58,756 nucleotides of DNA, taken from contig JAILAF010000106.1 in assembly GCA_024681775.1 (NCBI GenBank), forward strand, positions 1-58,756, written 5' to 3'. This stretch comes from Lachnospiraceae bacterium. GTDB lineage: Bacteria > Bacillota > Clostridia > Lachnospirales > Lachnospiraceae. The position numbers and the translations under genes are program-made. Below the pieces are notes generated by a model. It saw nothing but the letters and a program-made list of their open reading frames with translations. It did not search any database and had not been told where the DNA came from. Shown here in pieces: positions 25,651 to 34,969 of this stretch; the stretch's first letter is position 1; the number at the start of each line of letters is the position of its first letter.

Positions 25651-27708
25651 TTGACGGATCAGATGGCGATCACCGACCTGAAAGGGATCGGTGCCAAAAC
25701 GGCCGCGTTGTTTTCCAAATTGGGGATCCAAACGATCCGGGATCTGATCGTCTATTATCCCAGGACCTACCTGACGTATCCGGAGCCTGTGACGGTGAGG
25801 GGCGCCGGGACGGGAGTAATGGTGGCCATTCGCGGGAATATCGCCTCCGTTTCCGGGGTACGGTATTTTAACCGCAAGTCCTTTTTTGAGGTCGTGGTGG
25901 CGGATCCCGAGGGAGAACGATTTACCTTAAGCATATTCAACCAGCCGTATTTAAAAAAAGCCTTTGTTTCCGGGACCTTTGCCGTGTTTTACGGCAGAGC
26001 GGTCCGCAAGGGCAAGGGACTGATGCTGGAACAGCCGAAAAAATACACCCCTGCCGAATACGAAGCTCTGCAAAGAGAGCTTCACAGTGTTTATCCCCTG
26101 ACCAAGGGACTTTCCGGCAATACGGTATCCAAGGCGGTGTTGCAGGCGCTGGAGGCCTTCCCTGTGGCGGATTGCTTTGATCCGGAGTTCCGATCGGAGC
26201 ACCGGCTGATCTCCCGGCAGGAAGCGCTCCGCACCGTGCATTTTCCGGATTCGGAAGAGCATTTGCGGGAGGCGAGACGCCGGCTTTCCTTTGAGGAATT
26301 CTTTTTCTTCCTGCTGATCATGCACCGCAGCAAGGCACTGATCCAGAATGAACCCAACGCCTTCCCCATGATCGAGGTAGCACATTGTGACAGGCTGATG
26401 GAACGCCTTCCCTTTGCGCTGACCGCAGGTCAGAAGAAGGCCTGGAAAGAGATCCGATCCGATCTGACGGGCCCGAACTGCATGAACCGCCTGATCCAGG
26501 GAGACGTGGGCAGCGGCAAGACGATTATTGCATTTCTGGCATTGCTCATGTGCGCTGTAAACGGCTATCAGGGCGCGTTGATGGCACCTACGGAAGTGCT
26601 GGCGGCGCAGCATATGGAATCCCTGCAGCGTATGATCGAAACCTACGACCTGCCCTTAAAGCCGGTCCTGCTCCTGGGCTCCATGACGGCTGTGGCGAAG
26701 CGGGAAGCAAATCAGCTGATCGCTTCCGGAGAAGCCAATGTCATCATCGGTACCCATGCCCTGATCCAAACGAAGGTTGAATACAGTTCCCTGGGACTGG
26801 TGATCACCGATGAGCAACATCGTTTCGGCGTAAGACAGCGGCAGACCCTGGCACAGAAAGGTGGCCAGCCCCACATTCTGGTCATGAGCGCCACACCCAT
26901 TCCCAGGACCCTTGCCATGGTGCTGTACGGAGACCTGAAGACTTCCGTCATCAGAGAGCTTCCCGCGGAACGGCTTCCCATCAAGAACTGCGTGGTGGGC
27001 ACCGGATACCGGCCCAGCGCCTACGCTTTTATGGAAAAGCAGATCGCAGCCGGGCGGCAGGTCTATATCATCTGTCCTCAGGTGGAATCCGGGGAGGATG
27101 AATCACTGACCGACGTGGTCAGTTATGCGGAAGAATTGAAGAGCACCTTTCCGGCGACGGTGCGGATAGAATATCTCCACGGCCGGATGACGCCGGCAGT
27201 GAAAAACAGCATCATGGACCGTTTTTCCAAAGGAGACATCGATCTGCTGGTATCCACCACCGTCATTGAGGTGGGGATCAATGTGCCCAATGCTACCGTC
27301 ATGATGGTGGAAAACGCGGAGCGTTTCGGTCTGGCGCAGCTCCATCAGCTGCGGGGCCGTGTGGGCAGAGGGAAGGAACAGAGCTATTGCATTTTCCTCT
27401 CCGCGAAGGAAGACGAAAAAACCATGAAGCGTCTGGAAATCCTGAACACCACCAACGACGGCTTTGAGATTGCGTCCAAGGATCTGCAGCTGCGGGGACC
27501 GGGAGAGCTTTTCGGAGTCCGGCAGAGCGGCGAATTTGCGTTTGAGATCGCGGATGTTTTTGCGGATGCGCAGGAGCTGTCGGAAGCTTCGGATGCGGTG
27601 GAAGCGCTGCTTACGGCGGATCCGCTTCTGAAAATGGAGTCCTCGGCTGCCATTCTGGCGGAGGCGGGGGCCTACGGGAAATACCACCTGGATCTGCAGA
27701 CCTTGTGA
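25651..27708 (+). CDS. recG: ATP-dependent DNA helicase RecG
   Basis: Double-stranded DNA translocase that remodels stalled replication forks and Holliday junctions. The start is TTG 25651 with GGGAGG (25639-25644) 6 bases before it; ATG 25663 would be too far from that site. Length 685 residues is standard. The N-terminal wedge/OB domain (ITDLKGIGAKTAALFSKLGI, VRGNIASV-type strand) leads to helicase domain 1 with Walker A QGDVGSGKT near 290 and DEQH (ITDEQHRFGVRQR), then MSATPIPRTLAMVLYGDL, helicase domain 2 with STTVIEVGINVPNATVM, and the C-terminal QLHQLRGRVGRG. Position after fakA is the Firmicutes norm. Confidence 0.96.
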   Translation: MTDQMAITDLKGIGAKTAALFSKLGIQTIRDLIVYYPRTYLTYPEPVTVRGAGTGVMVAIRGNIASVSGVRYFNRKSFFEVVVADPEGERFTLSIFNQPYLKKAFVSGTFAVFYGRAVRKGKGLMLEQPKKYTPAEYEALQRELHSVYPLTKGLSGNTVSKAVLQALEAFPVADCFDPEFRSEHRLISRQEALRTVHFPDSEEHLREARRRLSFEEFFFFLLIMHRSKALIQNEPNAFPMIEVAHCDRLMERLPFALTAGQKKAWKEIRSDLTGPNCMNRLIQGDVGSGKTIIAFLALLMCAVNGYQGALMAPTEVLAAQHMESLQRMIETYDLPLKPVLLLGSMTAVAKREANQLIASGEANVIIGTHALIQTKVEYSSLGLVITDEQHRFGVRQRQTLAQKGGQPHILVMSATPIPRTLAMVLYGDLKTSVIRELPAERLPIKNCVVGTGYRPSAYAFMEKQIAAGRQVYIICPQVESGEDESLTDVVSYAEELKSTFPATVRIEYLHGRMTPAVKNSIMDRFSKGDIDLLVSTTVIEVGINVPNATVMMVENAERFGLAQLHQLRGRVGRGKEQSYCIFLSAKEDEKTMKRLEILNTTNDGFEIASKDLQLRGPGELFGVRQSGEFAFEIADVFADAQELSEASDAVEALLTADPLLKMESSAAILAEAGAYGKYHLDLQTL

Positions 27709-27806
27709 TCATGACAGAAAAATGCTCGGCACGGGCCCGTTTTGCGGGAACCGGACCGGCCGGGACATACGATAAACCCAAAAGGGAGACAGAGGAGTTT
27801 ACATTT

Positions 27807-28679
27807 ATGGGAAAAATCGCGGTGATGACCGACAGTAACAGCGGAATCACACAACAGGAGGGAAAAGAGCTGGGGATCCACGTGCTTCCCATGCCCTTTT
27901 ACATCAACGGGAAGGAATATTTTGAGGATATTACCCTGACCCAGGACCAGTTCTATGAGGCCCTGAAGAACGACGCGGATATCAAGACCTCTCAGCCGAC
28001 TCCCGGTTGCGTGATGGATTTTTGGGACGATCTGCTGGAAGAGTACGATCAGATCGTTTATATTCCCATGAGCAGCGGTCTTTCCGGCTCCTGCCAGAGC
28101 GCCATGATGCTTTCCGAGGACTATGACCGGAAGGTGCAGGTGGTGAATAATCAGCGGATTTCCGTGACCCAGCGGCAGAGTGCGCTGGATGCATTGCAGC
28201 TGGCTGCGAAGGGCCTGGATGCGGTTCAGATCAAGGAGATCCTGGAGCGGGAGAAGTTCCGTTCCTCCATCTACATCATGCTGGATACCCTGACCTACCT
28301 CAAAAAGGGCGGCAGGATCACCCCGGCAGCGGCTGCCATCGGCACCATGCTCCGCTTAAAGCCGGTGCTGACCATCCAGGGAGAGAAGCTGGACGCCTTT
28401 GCCAAGGCCCGCACCTCCTCTCAGGGAAGGGATATGATGATCGCTGCCATCAAAAAGGATATGGAAGAGCGCTTCGGCGGTGTCGATCCTTCCAAAATCT
28501 ATCTGGAGATGGCTTACACCTACGATCTGGCAACGGCGGAGGATTTTGAGAAGCAGGTGCAGGAAGCTTTCCCCGGTTTTGAGATCGTGATGAATCCCCT
28601 TTCCCTTTCCGTATCCTGTCACATCGGGCCCGGGGCCCTGGCGGTGGCATGTTCCTGTGTTCCCGGGGAGCTGTTATAA
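27807..28679 (+). CDS. DegV family fatty-acid-binding protein (FakB-like)
   Basis: DegV proteins bind one fatty acid in a buried tunnel and present its carboxylate to FakA. Start ATG 27807 has GAGGAG (27792-27797); the frame is open back to 27705, overlapping recG, but without a ribosome site. The 290 residues show the family motifs TDSNSGIT (8-15), TSQPT (61-65), SSGLSGS (89-95) and LKKGGRITPAAAAIGTMLRLKPVL, where Arg and His residues cap the lipid head group; SCHIGPGALAVAC near the end is the second conserved ligand loop. The nearby fakA supports the role as FakB; which fatty acid it prefers cannot be read. Confidence 0.88.
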   Translation: MGKIAVMTDSNSGITQQEGKELGIHVLPMPFYINGKEYFEDITLTQDQFYEALKNDADIKTSQPTPGCVMDFWDDLLEEYDQIVYIPMSSGLSGSCQSAMMLSEDYDRKVQVVNNQRISVTQRQSALDALQLAAKGLDAVQIKEILEREKFRSSIYIMLDTLTYLKKGGRITPAAAAIGTMLRLKPVLTIQGEKLDAFAKARTSSQGRDMMIAAIKKDMEERFGGVDPSKIYLEMAYTYDLATAEDFEKQVQEAFPGFEIVMNPLSLSVSCHIGPGALAVACSCVPGELL

Positions 28680-28801
28680 GGGTACGCTACTCCGGCGACG
28701 TGCTTTCTGCGTATCACACACCCTGCTTCCGACAGCGCTTTGGCGCTCCGGATGCGGACATGTTTACAGATTATTTAGATACTTGAAGGAATCCTTGCAA
28801 G

Positions 28802-28833
28802 TGCCCAAGAGCACCAAATCTTGGGCATTTTTT
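28802..28833 (+). terminator. Rho-independent terminator after the DegV gene
   Basis: Nine-pair stem TGCCCAAGA (28802-28810) with TCTTGGGCA (28819-28827), loop GCACCAAA, then six T. A smaller bulged hairpin (ACTTG...CAAGT) precedes it. The rest of the 229-base gap shows no gene. Confidence 0.85.
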
Positions 28834-28834
28834 C

Positions 28835-28863
28835 TTGTACCCATACAAAATATATGGTATACT
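28835..28863 (+). promoter_or_regulatory. Promoter of the topoisomerase pair
   Basis: TTGTAC (28835-28840), 17-base spacer, TATACT (28858-28863). It starts two bases after the preceding T-tract, so the terminator and promoter are back to back. Confidence 0.7.
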
Positions 28864-28908
28864 AACTGAATGTGGGAACGAATGTTCTAATCGGAAGGAA
28901 GGTAGTTT

Positions 28909-30831
28909 ATGGCTCCGAAAACAGTTTATGACGCTTCCAGCATCACGGTGCTGGAGGGGCTTGAGGCGGTCAGAGTCCGCCCCGGGATGTATATCGGTTC
29001 CGTGTCCACCAAGGGACTGAATCATCTGGTATATGAGATCGTGGACAACTCCGTGGACGAGCATCTGGCGGGCTTTTGCGACCGGATCACCGTCACCCTG
29101 GAGAAGGACGGCTCCGCCACGGTGTCCGACAACGGGCGAGGCATCCCCGTGGGGATGCACGAAAAAGGCATCAGCGCCGAGCGTCTGGTTTTTACCACAC
29201 TCCATGCCGGCGGTAAGTTTGATAACAATGCATACAAGACCAGCGGCGGTCTCCACGGTGTGGGTTCCTCCGTTGTAAATGCGCTTTCCGAACGAATGAC
29301 CGTTACGGTCAAGACCGGAGGGCAGATTTTCCGGGACACCTACGAGAGAGGCGTGCCCACCACGGAACTGGAGAAGGGACTTCTTCCCTGCCTGGGTAAG
29401 ACCCGTGAGAGCGGCACTACCATTAATTTTCTGCCGGATCCTACCATTTTTGACCGCACCTGGTTCAAGGAGGATGAGATCAAGAGCCGTCTCCACGAGA
29501 CCGCCTATCTGAATCCCAAGCTCACCATCGTGTTCAAGGATCTGCGCAAGGAGACTCCCGAGACCGTAGAGTTTCACGAGCCGGATGGACTCATCGGATT
29601 CCTGCGGGATATGAATAATCTCAAGGAGCCTGTCAGCGATGTGGTCTATCTCACCGGTATGTCCGAAGGCATCGAGGTGGAGATCGCTTTTCAGTATGTA
29701 AACGAATTTCACGAGAATGTCCTTGGTTTTTGTAATTGTATTTACAACTCCGAGGGCGGTACCCATCTGACGGGTTTTAAGACCCAGTTTACCAATATCA
29801 TCAACACCTACGCCAGAGAGCTGGGGATCCTGAAGGATAAGGATCAGAACTTTACCGGCGCCGATGTGCGCAACGGTATGACCGCCGTCGTCAGCATCAA
29901 GCATCCGGATCCCAGGTTCGAGGGACAGACGAAGACAAAGCTGGACAACCAGGACGCCGCGAAAGCGGTCTCCAAGGTTACCGGCGATGAGGTTGTGCGC
30001 TTTTTCGACCGCAATCTGGAGATGCTAAAGAGCATCATCGGCTGCGCGGAGAAGGCTGCGAAGATCCGCAAGACCGAGGAAAAGGCCAAGACCAACATGC
30101 TGTCCAGCCCGAAATTCTCCTTTGACTCCAACGGCAAGCTGGCAAATTGCATTTCCAGGGACGCTTCCCAGTGCGAGATCTTTATCGTCGAGGGTGATTC
30201 CGCAGGTGGCAGTGCCAAGACCGCGCGGAACCGTACCTATCAGGCCATCCTTCCCATCCGCGGTAAGATCCTGAACGTGGAGAAGGCCTCCATCGACAAG
30301 GTGCTGGCCAACGCGGAGATCAAGGCCATGATCAACGCTTTCGGCTGCGGATTTTCTGAAGGATACGGCAATGATTTCGACATCACGAAGCTGCGCTATG
30401 ACAAGATCATCATCATGGCGGATGCGGACGTGGACGGTGCCCACATCTCCAACCTGCTGCTGACCCTGTTCTACCGCTTTATGCCGGATCTGATCTTTGA
30501 GGGACATGTGTACATCGCCATGCCGCCTCTGTATAAGGCCATGCCGTCAAAGGGGGAGGAGGTCTACCTCTACGATGACAAGGCCCTGGAGAATTACCGC
30601 AAGACCCACAAGGGGAATTTCATCCTCCAGCGCTACAAAGGTCTGGGAGAGATGAATCCGGAGCAGCTCTGGGAGACCACGCTGGATCCGGAGCGCAGAC
30701 GGCTGAAGCTGGTGGAGATCGAGGATGCCCGCATGGCTTCCGAGACCACGGAGCTTCTGATGGGCACGGATGTGCCGCCCCGGAAGGCTTTCATATACAA
30801 GCACGCAACAGATGCGCTCCTGGATATCTGA
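28909..30831 (+). CDS. parE: Type IIA topoisomerase ATPase subunit (ParE-like, or GyrB)
   Basis: ATPase subunit of a DNA gyrase or topoisomerase IV. The 640 residues carry the GHKL ATPase (VRVRPGMYIGS, EIVDNSVDEHLAG, SDNGRGIPVG, GGLHGVGSSVVNALS), transducer domain, and TOPRIM metal site with E428 (VEGDSAGGSAK) and D505/D507/D509 (DADVD), ending in RYKGLGEMNPEQLWETT. GyrB and ParE are hard to separate by eye. The ParC-like partner downstream, and absence of dnaA/dnaN/recF that usually flank gyrB-gyrA, favour topoisomerase IV, which decatenates daughter chromosomes. GGAAGG precedes the ATG; strong promoter upstream. Confidence 0.8.
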   Translation: MAPKTVYDASSITVLEGLEAVRVRPGMYIGSVSTKGLNHLVYEIVDNSVDEHLAGFCDRITVTLEKDGSATVSDNGRGIPVGMHEKGISAERLVFTTLHAGGKFDNNAYKTSGGLHGVGSSVVNALSERMTVTVKTGGQIFRDTYERGVPTTELEKGLLPCLGKTRESGTTINFLPDPTIFDRTWFKEDEIKSRLHETAYLNPKLTIVFKDLRKETPETVEFHEPDGLIGFLRDMNNLKEPVSDVVYLTGMSEGIEVEIAFQYVNEFHENVLGFCNCIYNSEGGTHLTGFKTQFTNIINTYARELGILKDKDQNFTGADVRNGMTAVVSIKHPDPRFEGQTKTKLDNQDAAKAVSKVTGDEVVRFFDRNLEMLKSIIGCAEKAAKIRKTEEKAKTNMLSSPKFSFDSNGKLANCISRDASQCEIFIVEGDSAGGSAKTARNRTYQAILPIRGKILNVEKASIDKVLANAEIKAMINAFGCGFSEGYGNDFDITKLRYDKIIIMADADVDGAHISNLLLTLFYRFMPDLIFEGHVYIAMPPLYKAMPSKGEEVYLYDDKALENYRKTHKGNFILQRYKGLGEMNPEQLWETTLDPERRRLKLVEIEDARMASETTELLMGTDVPPRKAFIYKHATDALLDI

Positions 30832-30890
30832 TGGATAGATCAGTTTTGTACCGGGACACAAAGCTTTAGAAAGAGACAAGAGTAGATCAC

Positions 30891-33128
30891 ATGGAAGATC
30901 GTATTATCAAAACCGAATATTCGGAGGAAATGCAGAAGTCCTTTATCGACTATGCCATGAGCGTCATCATCGCCCGTGCCCTTCCGGATGTGAGAGACGG
31001 CTTAAAGCCGGTTCAGCGCAGGACCCTTTACGATATGCTGGAGCTGGGGATCCGCTATGACAAACCCTACCGGAAATGCGCCAGGATCGTGGGAGATACC
31101 ATGGGTAAGTACCATCCCCACGGTGACTCCTCCATCTATGAAGCCCTGGTGGTCATGAGCCAGGAGTTCAAAAAGGGAATGCCCCTGGTGGACGGCCACG
31201 GCAACTTCGGCAACATCGAGGGCGACGGCGCCGCTGCCATGCGTTATACCGAGGCAAGGCTGCAAAAGGTGACCCAGGAGACGTTCCTCAGTGATCTGGA
31301 CCTGGACGTGGTGGATTTCATCCCGAATTTCGACGAGACGGAGAAGGAGCCTTCCGTGCTCCCTGTCAAGATCCCCAATCTGCTGATCAACGGCAGTGAA
31401 GGTATTGCCGTGGGTATGGCTACCAGCATCCCGCCCCACAACCTGGGGGAGGTCATCGATGCCATGAAGGCCTATATGCTGGACAATGACATCAGCACCG
31501 CCAGACTCATGAAGCATCTCAAAGGTCCCGACTTCCCCACCGGAGGTATCGTCATTAACAAGGACGAGCTGACGGAAATCTACGAGACCGGTACCGGCAA
31601 GATCCGGATCCGCGGCAAGGTGGAGGTGGAGAAGCTCAAAGGCGGACATACCGCCGTGGTCATCACCGAGATCCCCTATACCATGATCGGCGCAGGCATC
31701 TCCAAGTTCCTGACGGATGTGGCAGCCCTGTCCGAGAGCAAGAAGACCCGGGATATCGTGGATATTTCCAACCAGTCCTCCAAGGAGGGCATCCGGATCT
31801 GCATCGAGCTGAAAAGAGACGCCGACACGGAGAATTTCATCAATCTTCTGTATAAGAAGACCCATCTGGAGGACACCTTCGGTGTCAATATGCTGGCCAT
31901 CGCAGACGGCCGTCCCGAGACCCTGGGGCTGAAGGGCATCCTGAAGGCCGTGGTGGACTTCCAGTACGAGCTGAACACCCGGAAATACACCAATCTGCTG
32001 GCCAAGGAGCAGGAGCGTAAGGAGGTCCAGGAAGGACTGATCAAGGCCTGCAATGTCATCGATCTGGTGATCGAGATCCTGCGCGGGTCCAAGGACCGTC
32101 AGATGGCCAAGGACTGCCTGATCTATGGCAAGACCGACGGCATCCGCTTTAAGAGCAAGGAGTCCCAGATCATGGCTGCCCAGCTGATGTTTACCGAAAA
32201 GCAGGCCAATGCCATTCTGGAGATGCGCCTGTACAAGCTCATCGGACTGGAGCTGGAGGCCCTCATCAAGGAGCATGAGCAGACCCTTTCCAATATCTAC
32301 CGCTACGAGGATATCCTGGACCACAGAGAATCCATGACCGAGGTGATCCTGTCAGAGCTGGATGCCATCAAGAAAGAATATGCCAGAAAGCGCAGAACCG
32401 TCATTGAAAACGGCGAGGAAGCCGTATATCATGAAAAAGAGATGGAAGAGACGGATGTGTACTTCCTGATGGACCGCTTCGGCTATGCCAAGACCGTGGA
32501 CGAAGGCACCTACGACCGGAATACGGATACCGTTCTGGCAGAGTCCCGCACCGTGATCCGCATGAAGAATACCGGCAAGATCGCCATGTTTACCAGAAAC
32601 GGCGATATGCATTCCGTGAAGCTGACAGACCTGCCGCTTTGCAGGCTGAAGGACAAGGGCATTCCCATTGACAATGTTTCCAATTACGACTCCTCCGGCG
32701 ACCAGGTCCTCTACATCTGCGACCAGGCAGAGCTCCCTGGCAAAATGCTCCTCTTTGTCACGGAGAAGGGTATGGGCAAACTGGTGGAAGGCTCGGAATT
32801 CGAGATCAGTACCCGGAAAACGGTGGCTGCCACAAAGCTGAACGGCGAGGACAAGCTCCTTGCGGTATACGGTCTGGACGAAGAGATCTACCTGACCCTA
32901 AAGTCCCGTTTCGGCTACTTCCTGCGTTTTGCGCTGGAAGAACTCCCCCTGCAGAAAAAGACGGCTGCAGGCGTCCGCTGTATGAAGCTCGATCCCAAGG
33001 ATCTGCTGGAATATGCGGTGATCACCGGGGCTGCGGATGTGAAGATGCTTCCCGCAGGGTCCAAAGAGGTTTCCGTCAATACCATCAAGCTGTTAAAGCG
33101 CGATAACAAAGGCAACAAGATCAGATAG
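30891..33128 (+). CDS. parC: Type IIA topoisomerase DNA-cleaving subunit (ParC-like)
   Basis: Cuts and rejoins double-stranded DNA with the subunit encoded upstream. 745 residues. The breakage domain has [15 protein letters not shown], the active-site Y119 in AMRYTEARL, and the quinolone-contact loop [11 protein letters not shown]. Ser 80 and Glu 84 there carry the same residues and numbers as E. coli ParC, i.e. no classic resistance change. The C-terminal beta-pinwheel (about 495-740) lacks the GyrA box (QRRGGKG) needed for negative supercoiling, which argues for topoisomerase IV rather than gyrase. It starts 59 bases after the ParE-like gene, in one operon, and ends 9 bases before rsmD. Confidence 0.85.
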   Translation: MEDRIIKTEYSEEMQKSFIDYAMSVIIARALPDVRDGLKPVQRRTLYDMLELGIRYDKPYRKCARIVGDTMGKYHPHGDSSIYEALVVMSQEFKKGMPLVDGHGNFGNIEGDGAAAMRYTEARLQKVTQETFLSDLDLDVVDFIPNFDETEKEPSVLPVKIPNLLINGSEGIAVGMATSIPPHNLGEVIDAMKAYMLDNDISTARLMKHLKGPDFPTGGIVINKDELTEIYETGTGKIRIRGKVEVEKLKGGHTAVVITEIPYTMIGAGISKFLTDVAALSESKKTRDIVDISNQSSKEGIRICIELKRDADTENFINLLYKKTHLEDTFGVNMLAIADGRPETLGLKGILKAVVDFQYELNTRKYTNLLAKEQERKEVQEGLIKACNVIDLVIEILRGSKDRQMAKDCLIYGKTDGIRFKSKESQIMAAQLMFTEKQANAILEMRLYKLIGLELEALIKEHEQTLSNIYRYEDILDHRESMTEVILSELDAIKKEYARKRRTVIENGEEAVYHEKEMEETDVYFLMDRFGYAKTVDEGTYDRNTDTVLAESRTVIRMKNTGKIAMFTRNGDMHSVKLTDLPLCRLKDKGIPIDNVSNYDSSGDQVLYICDQAELPGKMLLFVTEKGMGKLVEGSEFEISTRKTVAATKLNGEDKLLAVYGLDEEIYLTLKSRFGYFLRFALEELPLQKKTAAGVRCMKLDPKDLLEYAVITGAADVKMLPAGSKEVSVNTIKLLKRDNKGNKIR

Positions 33129-33137
33129 GAGAATGCC

Positions 33138-33692
33138 ATGAGAGTGATCGCAGGTTCCGCCCGCAGTCTTCCTTTGATGACGCCGGACGGCATGGATACC
33201 AGACCGACCCAGGACAGGATCAAGGAGACGCTTTTTAACATCCTGCAATGGGATATTCCCGATTGCGTTTTCATCGATCTGTTTGCCGGCAGCGGCGGCA
33301 TCGGCATCGAAGCCCTGAGCAGAGGCGCTGCCAAGGCATACTTTGTGGATCACAGTCAGCGCTGTGAGGAGTGCATCCGCGAGAATCTGCGTTTTACAAA
33401 GCTTTCGGATAAAGCCGTGATCCTCCGCCAGGAGGCCGCAAACGGACTGCTTTCCATCTACGAAAAGCATGCGGATATCATCTTTATGGATCCGCCCTAC
33501 GGTCAGAAAGCGGAGCTTCCCGTTTTTGCGCAGCTCCTGCATTCTCATTTCTGTGATGAGGATACGGTGATCATCCTGGAGGAAGATTTAAACTTTGATC
33601 CCGATTCCGTGACAGACCTGGGCTTTACACTGACCCGCACCAAAAAGTACAAGACCAACCAGCACCTGTTTTTCCGGAAAAATCAGGGATAA
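33138..33692 (+). CDS. rsmD: 16S rRNA (guanine-966-N2)-methyltransferase RsmD
   Basis: Methylates G966 of 16S rRNA on assembled small subunits with S-adenosylmethionine. 184 residues. It begins MRVIAGSARSLPLMTP and TRPTQDRIKETLFNIL, the conserved RsmD start; the SAM loop is DLFAGSGGIGIEALSRGA; the catalytic motif is DPPY from D118. AGGAG lies before the ATG. It precedes coaD by 24 bases, the common bacterial rsmD-coaD pair. Confidence 0.94.
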   Translation: MRVIAGSARSLPLMTPDGMDTRPTQDRIKETLFNILQWDIPDCVFIDLFAGSGGIGIEALSRGAAKAYFVDHSQRCEECIRENLRFTKLSDKAVILRQEAANGLLSIYEKHADIIFMDPPYGQKAELPVFAQLLHSHFCDEDTVIILEEDLNFDPDSVTDLGFTLTRTKKYKTNQHLFFRKNQG

Positions 33693-33716
33693 ACACATCC
33701 CGGAACGGAGGCTTTC

Positions 33717-34208
33717 ATGAAGAGAGCGGTATACCCCGGCAGCTTCGATCCCATGACCTACGGTCATCTCGATATCATCCGCAGAAGCGCCGAAATGTTT
33801 GATGAACTCATCGTCGCAGTCCTCGTGAATAATGAAAAGAATGCGTTGTTTTCTGTGGAAGAGCGTGTTAAAATATTGCAGAAAGCGACAGAAGGAATGG
33901 CCAATGTGACCGTGGATTCCTTCAGCGGTCTTTTGATCAATTATGCCGTTGAAAAGAACCTTCATGTCGCGGTCAGAGGACTCCGCGCCATCACCGATTT
34001 TGAGTATGAGCTGCAGATGTCCCAGACCAATCGCATGCTTTCCGACGGGAAGCTGGATACGATCTATCTCAATACATCCTTGCAATATTCCTACCTGAGC
34101 TCCTCCAGTGTGAAGGAGATCGCGGCATTCGGCGGAGATGTGAGTAATTGTGTTCCGGATTATGTGGCCGCATTGCTGCAGGAGAAATTCGCAGGGCGCA
34201 GGAAGTAG
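33717..34208 (+). CDS. coaD: Phosphopantetheine adenylyltransferase
   Basis: Joins 4'-phosphopantetheine and ATP to dephospho-CoA, the penultimate step of coenzyme A synthesis. 163 residues, standard length. The nucleotidyltransferase motif TYGH (14-17) sits in [17 protein letters not shown]; the second motif is [29 protein letters not shown] is diagnostic. A GGAGG is 7 bases before the ATG. Co-transcribed with rsmD. Confidence 0.97.
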   Translation: MKRAVYPGSFDPMTYGHLDIIRRSAEMFDELIVAVLVNNEKNALFSVEERVKILQKATEGMANVTVDSFSGLLINYAVEKNLHVAVRGLRAITDFEYELQMSQTNRMLSDGKLDTIYLNTSLQYSYLSSSSVKEIAAFGGDVSNCVPDYVAALLQEKFAGRRK

Positions 34209-34243
34209 GCCGACAGGCCCCATGAACCGAAAGGCGAGCAGAT

Positions 34244-34855
34244 ATGGAGAAAGACAGCAGAAACGGCGATATGATATATGGCGTCATTGACGACATGGAG
34301 GACTACCTCGCCGGATGTAAGAATAAATTCATGTCCACGACGGAGGTCGTGGTGGACAGAGGGCAGATGGAGGATTTCCTTCGGGAGCTTCGCAGAAAGG
34401 CACCGGAAGAGATCGAGCATGCACGCCGGGTGGTGAAGAACCGGGAAGCAATCCTGGATGATGCCAGGAACAAGGCCCAGGCCCTCATCGATCAGGCAGA
34501 GGCCCAGACCGATGAGCTCATCAGCCAGAACGAGATCATGCGCAGAGCCTATGACCAGGCGGACAGTGTGGTGTCCATGGCGAACCAGGAAGCCATCAAT
34601 GTCAGAGAGGCAGCTTACGCAGACGCCGAGGCCATCCGTGCCAACGCGGAACAATATATGGATGATGTCCTGACGTATCTGGAGTCCCTGGTGGGAGATG
34701 CCATGAAGCACGCTTCCAAGAACTACGAGGATCTCATCGGAACCCTTACCATGTTCCAGGATCGTATCTCGTCGGATCACAGCAATCTTCATCCCGAGGA
34801 TTACGCACCCGAGACTGCGGCTCCTCAGGAAGGCCCCGGACCCGAGGCAGAGTAA
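34244..34855 (+). CDS. DivIVA/SepIVA-like coiled-coil protein
   Basis: A soluble 203-residue protein, almost all helix. Residues 1-50 hold GVIDDMEDYLAGCKNKFMST and VVVDRGQMEDFLRELRRKAP; 55-150 form a coiled coil rich in Ala, Glu and Gln (ARRVVKNREAILDDARNKAQ, QTDELISQNEIM, ADAEAIRANAEQYMDDVL); the tail is acidic and Pro-rich. Databases often label such genes ATPase or ATP synthase subunit b-like because of the coiled coil. From memory, the layout (R-G/x-D-[VM]-x-x-x-L-start, long coil, SQNE patch, YxDDxLxxxExxL end) resembles mycobacterial SepIVA, a DivIVA relative in division and growth. That link is inference. It follows coaD by 35 bases and ends at a hairpin. Confidence 0.55.
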   Translation: MEKDSRNGDMIYGVIDDMEDYLAGCKNKFMSTTEVVVDRGQMEDFLRELRRKAPEEIEHARRVVKNREAILDDARNKAQALIDQAEAQTDELISQNEIMRRAYDQADSVVSMANQEAINVREAAYADAEAIRANAEQYMDDVLTYLESLVGDAMKHASKNYEDLIGTLTMFQDRISSDHSNLHPEDYAPETAAPQEGPGPEAE

Positions 34856-34868
34856 CAAAGAAGTATTT

Positions 34869-34895
34869 CGAAAGCCGGTGCACAGCCGGCTTTCG
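34869..34895 (+). terminator. Hairpin after the coiled-coil gene, probable terminator
   Basis: Perfect 10-pair stem CGAAAGCCGG (34869-34878) with CCGGCTTTCG (34886-34895), loop TGCACAG. The T-tract is poor (TTCGT), so termination may be partial. Confidence 0.55.
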
Positions 34896-34969
34896 TTCGT
34901 ATTAGAGGGAGTATCGACCTGCTCTCCGCAGACCTTACTGTGACAGCTGTGCCATTTTACGGATAAAGG

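Noticed and set aside
25545..25871. Frame of up to 108 codons before recG, with GGAGG ahead of ATG 25590
   Set aside because: The product is Gly/Arg-rich, overlaps recG and the terminator, and has no family look; the strong ribosome-like site is probably incidental.
28909..33128. Calling the topoisomerase pair gyrB-gyrA
   Set aside because: The A subunit has no QRRGGKG-type GyrA box and dnaA, dnaN and recF are absent nearby; kept only as an alternative.
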